The notes beneath the pieces were generated by a model. That model made no database searches. It saw nothing but the letters and a program-made list of their open reading frames with translations, and had not been told where the DNA came from. Source: an uncultured Gammaproteobacteria bacterium (GTDB taxonomy: Bacteria; Pseudomonadota; Gammaproteobacteria; Steroidobacterales; Rariloculaceae). Taken from it: DNA of 34,137 nt. The stretch is from positions 1 through 34,137 of the forward strand of contig CAJWKT010000013.1 of NCBI GenBank assembly GCA_913041665.1, read 5' to 3'. Made by a program: the position numbers and the translations under genes. Every line of letters starts with the position of its first letter. Position 1 is the first letter of the stretch. Below are positions 1-8,925 of the stretch, one piece after another.

Positions 1-1
1 T

Positions 2-367
2 GGAAGTAGCCTGGAGGTAGCCAAGGCTTATGACATGCTCCATCCGAATGCCAGTGGTGAAGCAAAAGACCGCACCGCGGTGGATAATTCCACAGTACGC
101 TCAGTTTTTATTATCGGACCGGATAAGAAGATCAAAGCGATGCTCACTTATCCTATGAGCACCGGACGCAATTTTGATGAAGTATTACGATTGCTGGATT
201 CAATACGCCTCACCGCAGCTCACAAGGTAGCAACACCCGTCAACTGGAAAGATGGCGAAAACGTTATTATTTTACCTGCGGTAACAAATGATGAAGCCGA
301 AGAAAAGTTCCCGGATGGGTGGGACTCACCCAAACCCTACATTCGGATCGTTCCGCAGCCTAAGTAG
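2..367 (+). CDS. 1-Cys peroxiredoxin (Prx6 type), C-terminal part, truncated by window edge
   Basis: The frame is open from base 2, so the gene begins upstream of the window; ATG at 35 is an internal Met. The visible 121 residues match the C-terminal half of Prx6-type 1-Cys peroxiredoxins. They contain the end of the thioredoxin fold (TVRSVFIIGPDKKIK), the LTYPMSTGRNFDE segment, and the family-specific C-terminal extension with ATPVNWKDGENVI and a SPKPYIR ending. Family members reduce H2O2 and organic peroxides in the cytosol using one N-terminal catalytic Cys. That Cys lies outside the window and cannot be checked. Only 23 nt separate the stop from the stop of the convergent ddl gene, and no terminator hairpin is visible there. 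Confidence 0.9.
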   Translation, partial: GSSLEVAKAYDMLHPNASGEAKDRTAVDNSTVRSVFIIGPDKKIKAMLTYPMSTGRNFDEVLRLLDSIRLTAAHKVATPVNWKDGENVIILPAVTNDEAEEKFPDGWDSPKPYIRIVPQPK

Positions 368-390
368 ACGAACTGCTCCAATCTACCAGC

Positions 391-1455
<1,065 letters not shown>

Positions 1456-1487
1456 TCAACGAAAATCCTAGTTTTGCCGGGGATGCG

Positions 1488-1493
1488 TATAAT
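1488..1493 (+). promoter_or_regulatory. Candidate -10 box (TATAAT) of the ATPase gene
   Basis: A perfect TATAAT lies 37 nt before the ATG at 1530, which would place transcription start near 1500. No convincing -35 hexamer sits 16-18 bp upstream. The position supports the later start (1530 or 1536) over the upstream TTG at 1446. Confidence 0.35.
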
Positions 1494-1529
1494 TGCCGAA
1501 CTCGCCCCATATCAGGTAGTAGACGCGTC

Positions 1530-2372
1530 ATGCGAATGACCAGAAGTGAATTTATAGCATGGCCCAATAAGGCCATCACCTTGATGGGTATGTCTGGCGT
1601 AGGCAAGACGACGTTAGCCTACAAACTTCCAAAATCCACATGGTTCCATTTTTCGGGGGACTATCGCATTGGCACAAAATATCTTGCCGAACCCATACTG
1701 GACAACATTAAGCAACAAGCAATGCAGGTGGACTTTTTGCGCGATCTACTGCGCAGTGACTCTATATACATCGATAGCAACATCACCGTTCATAACCTAG
1801 AATCCATCGCCACCTTTCTCGGCAAAATCGGGCGTAGCGATCAGGGTGGTCTTTCGGTGAACGAATTTAACAGGCGTCAAAACCTGCACCGAACCGCAGA
1901 GATCGGAGCCATGAGAGACGTCGCTGAATTCATCGAAAAGGCGAATCAAATCTATGGGTATGATCATTTCATCAACGATGCTGGCGGCAGCATTTGCGAA
2001 CTGGATGATGATGAAACGATGCAGACACTTGCTAAACACACGCTGATTCTTTATTTGAGAGCGGACAAAAATCTGGAGAAAACACTCATTCAACGAGCGC
2101 TTGATAACCCCAAGCCAATGTACTATCAGGCTCAGTTTTTGAGAGAGAACCTTGACGAATACTTGAAAGTAGACGGCTTGGCTAGTGCGGATGATATCGT
2201 GCCAGATCAGCTCGCAAGCTGGGTGTTTCCTAGGCTAGTCGAACACCGGAAGCCTAAATATCAAAAGCTTGCAGACACTTACGGTTATACCGTAGATGCT
2301 CGTTTTATTGCGGAAGCAAATAACGAAACAGATTTTTTGGGGCTTGTCGCAGGCACCCTAGAACAAGACTGA
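1530..2372 (+). CDS. P-loop ATPase/kinase-like protein of unknown function
   Basis: A 280-residue soluble protein with a clear Walker A motif, GMSGVGKTT, at residues 20-28, following a short beta strand (KAITLM). Further recognisable segments are WFHFSGDYRIGTKYL, FLRDLLRSDSIYI, FINDAGGSICELDDDE (possible acidic metal or Walker B-like site) and LILYLRAD. I remember this as a conserved 'ATPase' family in marine alpha- and gammaproteobacteria with no known substrate. The fold resembles small nucleoside or shikimate-type kinases with an enlarged lid, which is inference. An upstream TTG at 1446 is in frame, but the residues before 1530 look non-coding and the TATAAT at 1488 would lie inside them. 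ATG at 1536 is an alternative. There is no signal peptide or membrane segment. Confidence 0.85.
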   Translation: MRMTRSEFIAWPNKAITLMGMSGVGKTTLAYKLPKSTWFHFSGDYRIGTKYLAEPILDNIKQQAMQVDFLRDLLRSDSIYIDSNITVHNLESIATFLGKIGRSDQGGLSVNEFNRRQNLHRTAEIGAMRDVAEFIEKANQIYGYDHFINDAGGSICELDDDETMQTLAKHTLILYLRADKNLEKTLIQRALDNPKPMYYQAQFLRENLDEYLKVDGLASADDIVPDQLASWVFPRLVEHRKPKYQKLADTYGYTVDARFIAEANNETDFLGLVAGTLEQD

Positions 2373-2400
2373 CCATCCATGGCCCTTACAGGGAGGGCGC

Positions 2401-2426
2401 CGTCCAGTTTACGAGGACGAGTTTTT
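2401..2426 (+). terminator. Weak candidate terminator after the ATPase gene
   Basis: Stem CGTCC (2401-2405) pairs with GGACG (2415-2419) around a 9-nt loop and is followed by AGTTTTT. The five-pair stem is short, so this is only a possible intrinsic terminator between the ATPase and the methyltransferase gene. Confidence 0.3.
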
Positions 2427-2482
2427 GACCCGCACGTCCTACGAAGTATATTGTTAAAAAGTTGGTCTCTCCCCCTCTAAAA

Positions 2483-2488
2483 AAGGAG
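2483..2488 (+). promoter_or_regulatory. Shine-Dalgarno deciding the GTG start of ogt
   Basis: AAGGAG lies 7 nt before GTG at 2496. A closer ATG at 2491 is in another frame and soon meets a stop, so the methyltransferase starts at GTG. Confidence 0.7.
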
Positions 2489-2495
2489 CCATGTC

Positions 2496-2981
2496 GTGCC
2501 ACAACTTTATTGGGATACGCTGGAATCACCATTGGGAAAGCTGTCCCCGGTAGTTGATGGTAAAGGGCAAGTGATCACACTGAGTATTAGAGGCCAAAAA
2601 CCTGAAGGAAAGCGAAATAAAAAACGTTGCTTGGAAGTAGTTAAACAGCTTGCACAATATTTTTCCGGCCACCGAAAAATCTTTGAACTTCGACTGAATC
2701 CCCAAGGTACTGTTTTCCAGCAGCGAGTATGGCAAGCATTAACCGAAATTCCCTACGGAGAGGTTTGTAGCTACGGCAATCTCGCCCGGCACATAGAGAA
2801 ACCTGGCGCCGGTCGCGCTGTTGGTCAAGCCAATGGGGCAAACCCCATACCGATCATTATTCCATGTCATCGGGTAATCGCCGGAGACGGGTCTATTGGC
2901 GGTTACACCGGTGGATTAAACAAAAAGAAAATTCTTCTGGCGCTGGAGCTGACACATTCGCGTCCTTCACAAAAGTTATGA
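2496..2981 (+). CDS. ogt: Methylated-DNA--protein-cysteine S-methyltransferase (O6-methylguanine-DNA methyltransferase)
   Basis: Suicide repair enzyme that transfers the methyl group from O6-methylguanine (or O4-methylthymine) in DNA to its own cysteine. The active-site motif PCHRV is present with the acceptor Cys at residue 124. It is preceded by the helix-turn-helix region (FQQRVWQALTEIPYGEVCSY) and the GRAVGQANGANP arginine-finger/asparagine-hinge segment. The length, 161 aa, is typical of the short Ogt/MGMT form without an Ada regulatory domain. The start is GTG at 2496 because AAGGAG sits 7 nt upstream. The stop overlaps the start of the next gene by ATGA (2978-2981), implying co-translation with the cysteine-rich protein. 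Confidence 0.95.
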   Translation: MPQLYWDTLESPLGKLSPVVDGKGQVITLSIRGQKPEGKRNKKRCLEVVKQLAQYFSGHRKIFELRLNPQGTVFQQRVWQALTEIPYGEVCSYGNLARHIEKPGAGRAVGQANGANPIPIIIPCHRVIAGDGSIGGYTGGLNKKKILLALELTHSRPSQKL

Positions 2982-3367
2982 CCAAGCCGCTGCAATGCTA
3001 CCAATGCGGTGCATCACTTGAAAAACTATCGTTGCCGCTGCGTCGCCTTGACGAATGTTCAGAGTGTCTCCGGGAACTGCATGTCTGTCGCATGTGTTTG
3101 TTCTGCGATGCACACCACCCTAAGAATTGCATAGAAGAAGAGGCACCTGAGATCCGTGAAATGGAGCGAGCCAATTTTTGTGACTACTTTAAGCCCAGTC
3201 CTAATGCCTACACACCGGAGAGTCTTGAGGCCGAACAAAATGCCAAAAAAAAGCTCGCAAAGCTGTTCGCGGGAATCAATAGAGAGGCAACTTCTACTGA
3301 GCAATCCACTGGTCCCGATTACGACAAATCGGACTGGACGGAGGTCGAAGATCTTTTTAAAAAATAG
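2978..3367 (+). CDS. Small cysteine-rich (zinc-ribbon-like) protein, unknown function
   Basis: A 129-residue protein starting at the ATG of an ATGA overlap with ogt. The open frame runs further upstream, but that part is the shadow of ogt. The N-terminal half holds CxxC pairs: CYQC (residues 7-10), CSEC and CRMCLFC, followed by DAHHPKNC and a later single Cys (NFCDYF). This suggests one or two zinc-binding knuckles. The rest is charged (KKKLAKLF, then an acidic end WTEVEDLFKK). There is no signal peptide or membrane segment, so it is probably cytosolic. Coupling to a DNA-repair methyltransferase could hint at nucleic-acid binding, but that is inference and the family is not one I can name. 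Confidence 0.8.
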   Translation: MTKPLQCYQCGASLEKLSLPLRRLDECSECLRELHVCRMCLFCDAHHPKNCIEEEAPEIREMERANFCDYFKPSPNAYTPESLEAEQNAKKKLAKLFAGINREATSTEQSTGPDYDKSDWTEVEDLFKK

Positions 3368-3445
3368 TTTTTAGGCCTACATAACATCAACGTCGGGGTC
3401 TTTAAACTATATACTTACACGGGCGGGTTTTTGGAACATATAGTC

Positions 3446-4024
3446 ATGCGGGAACTTATACTAACAGTCCTAGCTTTGGGGGTTTACGGTTGCGCCGAAC
3501 AACCAGTGTCCCCCGCAAACATAAGCCAGGCGCGACCAGTTGGGCAACAATCAAGAGAGACCGTACTCCAACAAGTCGATGATTTTTTTGGGCGAGGCGC
3601 CCAAGGTATAGCGGATGTGGTCAACAGAGTACTAGATGACAAAGGGCTACCAAGTGCCTACATCAGGGGGGAGGAAGGAGGTGGTGCTATTGGTATAGGA
3701 CTGACTTACGGCCACGGTGACATCTACCTTCAAGATGGAACGACGAGCGAGGTGTACTGGTGCAGTCCTTCGCTAGGCCTGGATATCGGTGGCAACGCGG
3801 CCAAAACCTTCATACTCATATACGGCCTGCCTAGCTTGGACGCACTGTTCCAGCGCTTTGGCGGAGTCGACGGCAGCCTATACTTTGTAGGTGGCGCGGG
3901 CGTGAACTATAACCGCCGTGAAGGTATCGAGCTTGCTTCGGTGCGTTTCGGTGTCGGCTGGCGTCAGGGCTTAAACCTCGGCTATATGCGTCTGTCCCAA
4001 GAACGGTTGCCCTTTAGCTGCTAA
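3446..4024 (+). CDS. EipA/DUF1134-family envelope protein, probable lipoprotein
   Basis: A 192-residue exported protein. Residues 1-16 form a short hydrophobic signal (LILTVLALGVYGC) ending in a lipobox-like Cys16, although Tyr at -2 is unusual. The mature part matches the DUF1134 family (EipA in Brucella, a periplasmic beta-barrel protein tied to cell-envelope integrity). Conserved segments: GLPSAYIRGEEGGGAIGIGLTYG, VYWCSPSLGLDIGGNAAKTF, LFQRFGGVDGSLYFVGGAGVNY and RFGVGWRQGLNLGY. I chose ATG 3446 over TTG 3431 because the hydrophobic segment then begins correctly. Only 4 nt separate it from the stop of the convergent korB-like gene. EipA-like proteins are best known from alphaproteobacteria. 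Confidence 0.85.
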   Translation: MRELILTVLALGVYGCAEQPVSPANISQARPVGQQSRETVLQQVDDFFGRGAQGIADVVNRVLDDKGLPSAYIRGEEGGGAIGIGLTYGHGDIYLQDGTTSEVYWCSPSLGLDIGGNAAKTFILIYGLPSLDALFQRFGGVDGSLYFVGGAGVNYNRREGIELASVRFGVGWRQGLNLGYMRLSQERLPFSC

Positions 4025-4028
4025 ATAT

Positions 4029-5084
4029 CTAGCGATACAGATCCTGCAACGAAACAAGACTTTCTGTCCCCGGACACAGGGTGTCAAACGGCAATTCGTT
4101 TAATGGTAGCGATGCGGTGCGGTTAATGCCGTGCATGTCAGGTTCTCCCTGATCTATGTACAGGAGTCCCGTGACGATCTCCCCCTTTCGTTGATGTGCT
4201 CGAATATAGTCAATGGCAGCGCCTCGATTATGGACGCTATAGTCCTTGCTAACCTTCCGGAGCAGGATTCTGCTGCCATCGTGCAGTTCCACAGACATCA
4301 CATTACCCCGGTTATAGGAGGCCTTGATCTCCTCGGCTGGGGGTACAAAATCGGCATGCACGGCCGGGTGGTAAAACTGACGAGTGTAAGCGTAGCTTTT
4401 AGTGGAATCTTCGTGATCATTGAAGGTTACGCAGGGTGAAATAATGTCGATCAACCCAAAACCATCGTGCTTTATGCCAGCTTTAAGTAGAGGAATTAGT
4501 TGATCCTTGTCCCCAGAAAAACTTCGGGCGACAAAGGTACCCCCCTGTGCCATTGCCATCTGGACCGGGTCAATGGGCTGCTGCTTATTCATTTCCCCTC
4601 TTTTGGCCTTTGACCCCACATCTGCCGAAGCCGAAAATTGCCCTTTGGTCAGGCCGTAGACACCATTATTTTCAATGATGTAGAGCATATTGAGATTGCG
4701 GCGCACTGCATGTGAAAACTGGCCGAGACCGATCGACAATGAATCCCCGTCCCCAGATATGCCAAGCAAATACAGGCTTCGGTTTGCAGCACTTGCCCCC
4801 GTAGCAATCGAAGGCATCCTCCCATGCACAGCATTAAAACCGTGCGCAGAACTTAGAAAATACGCGGGGGTTTTCGACGAACAGCCTATTCCACTCATCT
4901 TGGCAACCCGATGGGGAGGCACGTGAAGCTCAAAAAAAGCTTGGACGATGGCAGCCGTGATGGAGTCGTGTCCGCAGCCCGCGCATAGGGTCGACATGCT
5001 GCCCTCGTAGTCCCTGATAGTAAGGCCCAATGCATTTCTCTGCAGACCACTATGCACAATTTTCGGCTTAACAATATAAGTCAT
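4029..5084 (-). CDS. korB: 2-oxoacid:ferredoxin oxidoreductase, beta subunit
   Basis: The thiamine-diphosphate and [4Fe-4S] subunit of a 2-oxoacid:ferredoxin oxidoreductase, probably acting on 2-oxoglutarate. Cluster ligands are visible: Cys34 and Cys37 (CAGCGHD), Cys68 (GIGC) and Cys218 (SPC). The ThDP/Mg site is GDGDSLSIG (111-119) with NN at 139-140, followed by YGLTKGQ. HGRMPSIATG is the usual substrate/ThDP loop. The length (351 aa) fits two-subunit enzymes. The start ATG at 5084 overlaps the alpha-subunit stop (ATGA) and has AAGGAG upstream, so expression is coupled. The substrate is inferred from subunit layout; pyruvate or a branched-chain 2-oxoacid cannot be excluded. Confidence 0.9.
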   Translation of the reverse strand: MTYIVKPKIVHSGLQRNALGLTIRDYEGSMSTLCAGCGHDSITAAIVQAFFELHVPPHRVAKMSGIGCSSKTPAYFLSSAHGFNAVHGRMPSIATGASAANRSLYLLGISGDGDSLSIGLGQFSHAVRRNLNMLYIIENNGVYGLTKGQFSASADVGSKAKRGEMNKQQPIDPVQMAMAQGGTFVARSFSGDKDQLIPLLKAGIKHDGFGLIDIISPCVTFNDHEDSTKSYAYTRQFYHPAVHADFVPPAEEIKASYNRGNVMSVELHDGSRILLRKVSKDYSVHNRGAAIDYIRAHQRKGEIVTGLLYIDQGEPDMHGINRTASLPLNELPFDTLCPGTESLVSLQDLYR

Positions 5085-6904
5085 GCTGCCTCTCCTTGGG
5101 ATACGGCCTGCTCAATCGCTGCGACTATACAACTCGAATCAATAGGGAGGCCATTGTAGTGAAGTATCGACTGCATGCGTTGTTTTGAATAATCCGTTTC
5201 TAGGCACAAAAGACTTTTGAGTTGTGCGTCGCGATTTTGCTCAACGACAAACACGCGCTCGTGCTTACGCAAGAAATTAGTCACCTTCTTGCCAAATGGG
5301 AATGCCTTCACACGCAAATAATTCAAGTAGATCCCCTTACTGGAAAGACGATCAATGGCCTCTTGAACAGCATTGTCGCAACTACCCACGGAGACAATCG
5401 CGTATTGGCTGGCCTTACGTGTCCTCCTAATATAGGGGTCAGGAACTAATTTTTTGGCCGTTCCCCATTTGAGCATGAGCCGATCAATAACCTGCTGATA
5501 CTCAGCAGCATCCTCCGTGTAACCACCGTATTGATTGTGCCCGGACCCGCGCACAAAATAGGCGCCGTCGCCATCAACCCCCGGGTAGCTCCGATAGGCC
5601 ACACCATCACCGTCCCGATCTAAATAGCGGGAGAATTTTTCAGCGCCACCCTTAAGAGTTTTCGCATCAAAAACCTTACCACGATCAGGCTTATATTTCG
5701 GATCCCATTTGAGCTCTTCACACATCCAGTCATTCATTCCAATGTCCAAGTCTGAAAGGATAAGCACCGGCGTTTGAAGGCGATCAGCCAGATCGAAAGC
5801 TGCCAAAGACAATTCAAAACATTCCTGAGGATTAGATGGAAAAAGAACAACATGCCGAGTATCGCCGTGAGAGGCATAGGCTGCGGCCAGTATATCGCCC
5901 TGCTGGGTTCGAGTAGGCATTCCAGTAGAGGGCCCAACACGTTGCACGTCAAAAACAACCGCGGGAAGTTCTGCGTAGTAGGCAAATCCTAAAAATTCGC
6001 TCATCAATGAAAGCCCAGGACCGCTGGTGGGGGTAAAGGCCCGCGCCCCGTTCCAAGTAGCGCCTAACACGATACCAATCGCGGCCAGCTCATCTTCGGC
6101 CTGAACTACGCAATAATTTCGCTCTCCTGTTTCAGGATCTTTTCGGAAGCGCTCGCAGAACGCTTTAAACGCGTCCATCAGAGATGTGGACGGGGTGATG
6201 GGATACCAGGCACCAACCGTAGCACCGCTGTACACACAACCGAGACCAGCCGCGGTGTTGCCGTCGATCATTATATGGCCGCTCGTTTTATCAAGCGCCT
6301 TAACCCGAGTTGGTAGCGGGCACTGAAAATTCTTTCCTGCGTATTCGAAGCCAAGCTCAATTGCTTTCAGATTCGCCCCTATTAGGGACTCCTTGGCGGC
6401 AAATGTTTCCTTCACTAGAGTATGAATTACGTCCAAATCCAAATCCAAAAGAGCTGCTAAAGCTCCAACATAAGCCATGTTTTTCATTAGAATACGGGCT
6501 CGCACGTTATCAAAATGCTCGTTGCACATTTTGGCCAGCGGGATCCCCAAAACTGTCACACTGCGCCGCGAGAGAGTTTTGTCGCGCGGCCAGGTGGAAT
6601 CGTAAATCAGCGTTCCACCCTTGCTGACTTCGCCTAGGTCTTCTTCATAGGTCTCTGCGTTCATCGCAACCATTACATCGACATCACCTGAGCGTGCCAG
6701 ATAGCCATCCTTACTGACCCGAATCTCATACCAAGTAGGGAGCCCCTGGATATTCGATGGAAAGAAATTCTTGCCGGTCACAGGCACACCCATACGGAAA
6801 ATCGCCTTCATCAATAAAGAATTAGCACTCGCGGAACCAGTCCCGTTCACGTTAGCTAACTTGATGGTGAAATCGTTTACCCGGTTTTTTGTCTTTGCTG
6901 ACAC
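5081..6904 (-). CDS. korA: 2-oxoacid:ferredoxin oxidoreductase, alpha subunit (gamma-alpha fusion)
   Basis: A 607-residue catalytic partner of the downstream beta subunit. Residues 1 to about 190 form the gamma domain (NGTGSASANSLLMKA... then SGDVDVMVAMN). The alpha domain follows, opening with AAGLGCVYSGATVGAWYPITPST, a hallmark of 2-oxoacid:acceptor alpha subunits. QAEDELAAIGIVLGA, TSGPGLSLMSEF and GPSTGMPTRTQQGD are also diagnostic. The C-terminal transketolase-like part ends with VFVVEQNRDAQL. The start is a GTG at 6904, inside the upstream flavoprotein gene (28-nt overlap), with only a distant GGAG; a start is needed here because the gamma motif begins a few residues later. The enzyme would decarboxylate a 2-oxoacid to acyl-CoA and reduce ferredoxin, or run in reverse. 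Confidence 0.9.
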   Translation of the reverse strand: MSAKTKNRVNDFTIKLANVNGTGSASANSLLMKAIFRMGVPVTGKNFFPSNIQGLPTWYEIRVSKDGYLARSGDVDVMVAMNAETYEEDLGEVSKGGTLIYDSTWPRDKTLSRRSVTVLGIPLAKMCNEHFDNVRARILMKNMAYVGALAALLDLDLDVIHTLVKETFAAKESLIGANLKAIELGFEYAGKNFQCPLPTRVKALDKTSGHIMIDGNTAAGLGCVYSGATVGAWYPITPSTSLMDAFKAFCERFRKDPETGERNYCVVQAEDELAAIGIVLGATWNGARAFTPTSGPGLSLMSEFLGFAYYAELPAVVFDVQRVGPSTGMPTRTQQGDILAAAYASHGDTRHVVLFPSNPQECFELSLAAFDLADRLQTPVLILSDLDIGMNDWMCEELKWDPKYKPDRGKVFDAKTLKGGAEKFSRYLDRDGDGVAYRSYPGVDGDGAYFVRGSGHNQYGGYTEDAAEYQQVIDRLMLKWGTAKKLVPDPYIRRTRKASQYAIVSVGSCDNAVQEAIDRLSSKGIYLNYLRVKAFPFGKKVTNFLRKHERVFVVEQNRDAQLKSLLCLETDYSKQRMQSILHYNGLPIDSSCIVAAIEQAVSQGEAA

Positions 6905-8706
6905 AGCGACTCGTTTTGCTCCGCCTCATCGACGGCATAAGGAATTATCAACGTGGACTTTTGCATGTCCCACGCACCGGTGGGACAACGTTCTGCACAC
7001 AGCCCGCAATGTACACACAAATTCTCATCCTTGACCATAACACGTGCCGTATGCTTGAGGGGCTCAGAAACATAAAGTGGTTGGCTCGGATTTAACGGGG
7101 GCGTCTTTAGATTTTCTTTTATTTTTTCCTCATCCCCATTCTTAGTGATAGTCAAGCAGTCGACCGGGCAAATATCGATACAAGCATCGCACTCGATGCA
7201 CTGCTGCGCTGTAAAAACAGTTTGAAGATCGCAGTTCAGGCAGCGCTCTACTTCGGTCACTACCTGCTCGATACTAAAACCCAACTCTACTTCTATATCG
7301 AGCTTTTTGAATCTCTCTCTCAAGTCAACGTGAGGCATGATACGGCGGCCCGAAGGATCATAGTCATTGCTATAACTCCACTCGTGAATACCCATCTTGG
7401 CGCTTTGAAGATTCACGCCCCTCGGCAGTCTCTCCGTTAAGGGAGCTCCTTGGCAATACTTGTCAATGGAAATTGCGGCTTGGTGTCCGTGCTCTACAGC
7501 CCAGATAATATTTTCAGGCCCAAATGCTGCATCTCCTCCAAAGAAGACACCTGGCCTGGTAGATTCAAAGGTTATACGGTCCACAGTTGGCACCTGCCAT
7601 TCATCAAACTCGATCCCGATATCCCGCTCAATCCAAGGAAAAGCATTGTCCTGCCCGATTGCAAGTACCACATCATCGCAGGGGAAAAACGCCTCCCCTA
7701 CAATCTCACTTTGAGTGATGCGCCCTTTCTCGTCAATTTCGTACTCCATCTTGTCAAAGTTAATCCCGACCAGCTTGCCGCCCTTCATTACAAAGGACTT
7801 AGGAGAGTGGTTGACTACAATTTCGACCTTTTCCTCTTCAGCATCCTCCAACTCCCAATCAGATGCCTTAAAAAAAGCCCTTGGCTTCCTGGCCATGACT
7901 TTGACCGACTTGGCCCCAAGGCGCAGGGATGTACGACAGCAGTCCATGGCCGTATTACCCACGCCAATAATTAAAACGTTTTTTCCAATGGACTCTGTGT
8001 GACCAAATGCCACGGACTCCAACCAGAAAATGCCGATGTGAATTCGCCCTGATTCATCACGGCCAGGGATATTCAGATCCTTTCCTTTCGGGGCACCACT
8101 GCCAACGAACACGGCGTCATAATCCTCTTTAAGAAAATCGCGCATGCTTTCTATGGGCGAGTTAAGCCTCAGATCTACGCCCATATCAATGATGTAGCCC
8201 ATTTCCTCGTCGAGTACGCTGGCGGGCAACCTAAACGCTGGAATATTGGTGCGCATTAAGCCCCCCATTTTACCGAGTGCCTCAAAAATCACGCACTCGT
8301 AGCCTAGAGGAAGCAGGTCATTAGCAACTGTTAATGAAGCACAACCGGCCCCAACAAGAGCGATTCGCTTGCCGTTTTTCTTTGTTGGCGCCTGCGGCAA
8401 CCTATCCGTTATGTCTCCGCGGTTGTCTGCAATCACCCGCTTTAGACGGCAGATCGCGACCGGCTTGTCCTCAACCCGAACTCTCCGACACGCTGGTTCA
8501 CAGGGGCGGTCACAGACCCTGCCAAGAATGCCCGGGAAAACGTTAGACTCTCGATTCAGCATGTAAGCCTCTGTGAACTCCCCCTGAGCAATCAAGCGGA
8601 TGTATTGAGGCACGTCAGTATGGGCTGGGCAGGCCCACTGGCAATCAACAACCTGGTGGAAGTACTCCGTACCGTCCGTTTTGGTGGGTTTCATGGTAGC
8701 GGCCAT
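6877..8706 (-). CDS. GltD-like NAD(P)H flavoprotein fused to a 2[4Fe-4S] ferredoxin domain
   Basis: A 609-residue electron-transfer protein. The N-terminal Fe-S helical domain carries Cys22, 26, 65, 69 and 73 (CQWAC ... CDRPCEPAC). Next come a FAD-binding Rossmann fold near residue 115 (GAGCASLTVA, a variant of the usual GxGPAGL), a second nucleotide-binding fold (LIIGVGNTAMDCCRTSLRLG), and the FAD end motif PGVFFGGDAAFGPENIIWAVEHG. The C-terminus has two 4Fe-4S motifs, CIECDACIDICPVDC and CVHCGLCAERCPTGA. GltD-like proteins pass electrons between NAD(P)H and Fe-S centres. Its position as the first gene of the operon suggests it links the KorAB ferredoxin chemistry to NAD(P)H. GGAG touches ATG 8706 directly, so ATG 8694 (12 nt spacing) is an alternative start. 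Confidence 0.9.
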   Translation of the reverse strand: MAATMKPTKTDGTEYFHQVVDCQWACPAHTDVPQYIRLIAQGEFTEAYMLNRESNVFPGILGRVCDRPCEPACRRVRVEDKPVAICRLKRVIADNRGDITDRLPQAPTKKNGKRIALVGAGCASLTVANDLLPLGYECVIFEALGKMGGLMRTNIPAFRLPASVLDEEMGYIIDMGVDLRLNSPIESMRDFLKEDYDAVFVGSGAPKGKDLNIPGRDESGRIHIGIFWLESVAFGHTESIGKNVLIIGVGNTAMDCCRTSLRLGAKSVKVMARKPRAFFKASDWELEDAEEEKVEIVVNHSPKSFVMKGGKLVGINFDKMEYEIDEKGRITQSEIVGEAFFPCDDVVLAIGQDNAFPWIERDIGIEFDEWQVPTVDRITFESTRPGVFFGGDAAFGPENIIWAVEHGHQAAISIDKYCQGAPLTERLPRGVNLQSAKMGIHEWSYSNDYDPSGRRIMPHVDLRERFKKLDIEVELGFSIEQVVTEVERCLNCDLQTVFTAQQCIECDACIDICPVDCLTITKNGDEEKIKENLKTPPLNPSQPLYVSEPLKHTARVMVKDENLCVHCGLCAERCPTGAWDMQKSTLIIPYAVDEAEQNESLCQQRQKTG

Positions 8707-8787
8707 CTCCGAAAGACCGAAAGATAGCGGACATCGTCCTCTGATGTGTTCGTGATGCGCATAGTCATTACGAGATTGGGCGCGCGT

Positions 8788-8815
8788 ATTATAATGCGGA
8801 CCGGCGTGGGAACAA
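8788..8815 (-). promoter_or_regulatory. Candidate sigma70 promoter of the 2-oxoacid:ferredoxin operon
   Basis: On the minus strand a perfect TATAAT (8793-8788) is preceded by TTGTTC (8815-8810) with a 16-bp spacer. Transcription would start near 8780 and leave a leader of roughly 75 nt before the flavoprotein ATG. It is the only good promoter-like match in this intergenic region for this strand. Confidence 0.45.
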
Positions 8816-8925
8816 GCGTTTCCGTGTATGTCATTGCCTAAAACGCCCCTATATTTGCCACTGTTTTTGTGGGGGGCTTATTAAAATCTAGCTGATCGCT
8901 ATCAAGTCACTACTAAAAAGGTCTT

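Noticed and set aside
2491-2553. ATG at 2491 as start of a gene overlapping ogt
   Set aside because: Its frame stops within about 20 codons; the Shine-Dalgarno spacing fits GTG 2496 better.
7450-7974. 174-codon plus-strand frame opposite the flavoprotein gene
   Set aside because: Antisense to strongly conserved FAD/NAD domain coding sequence, with no motif of its own.
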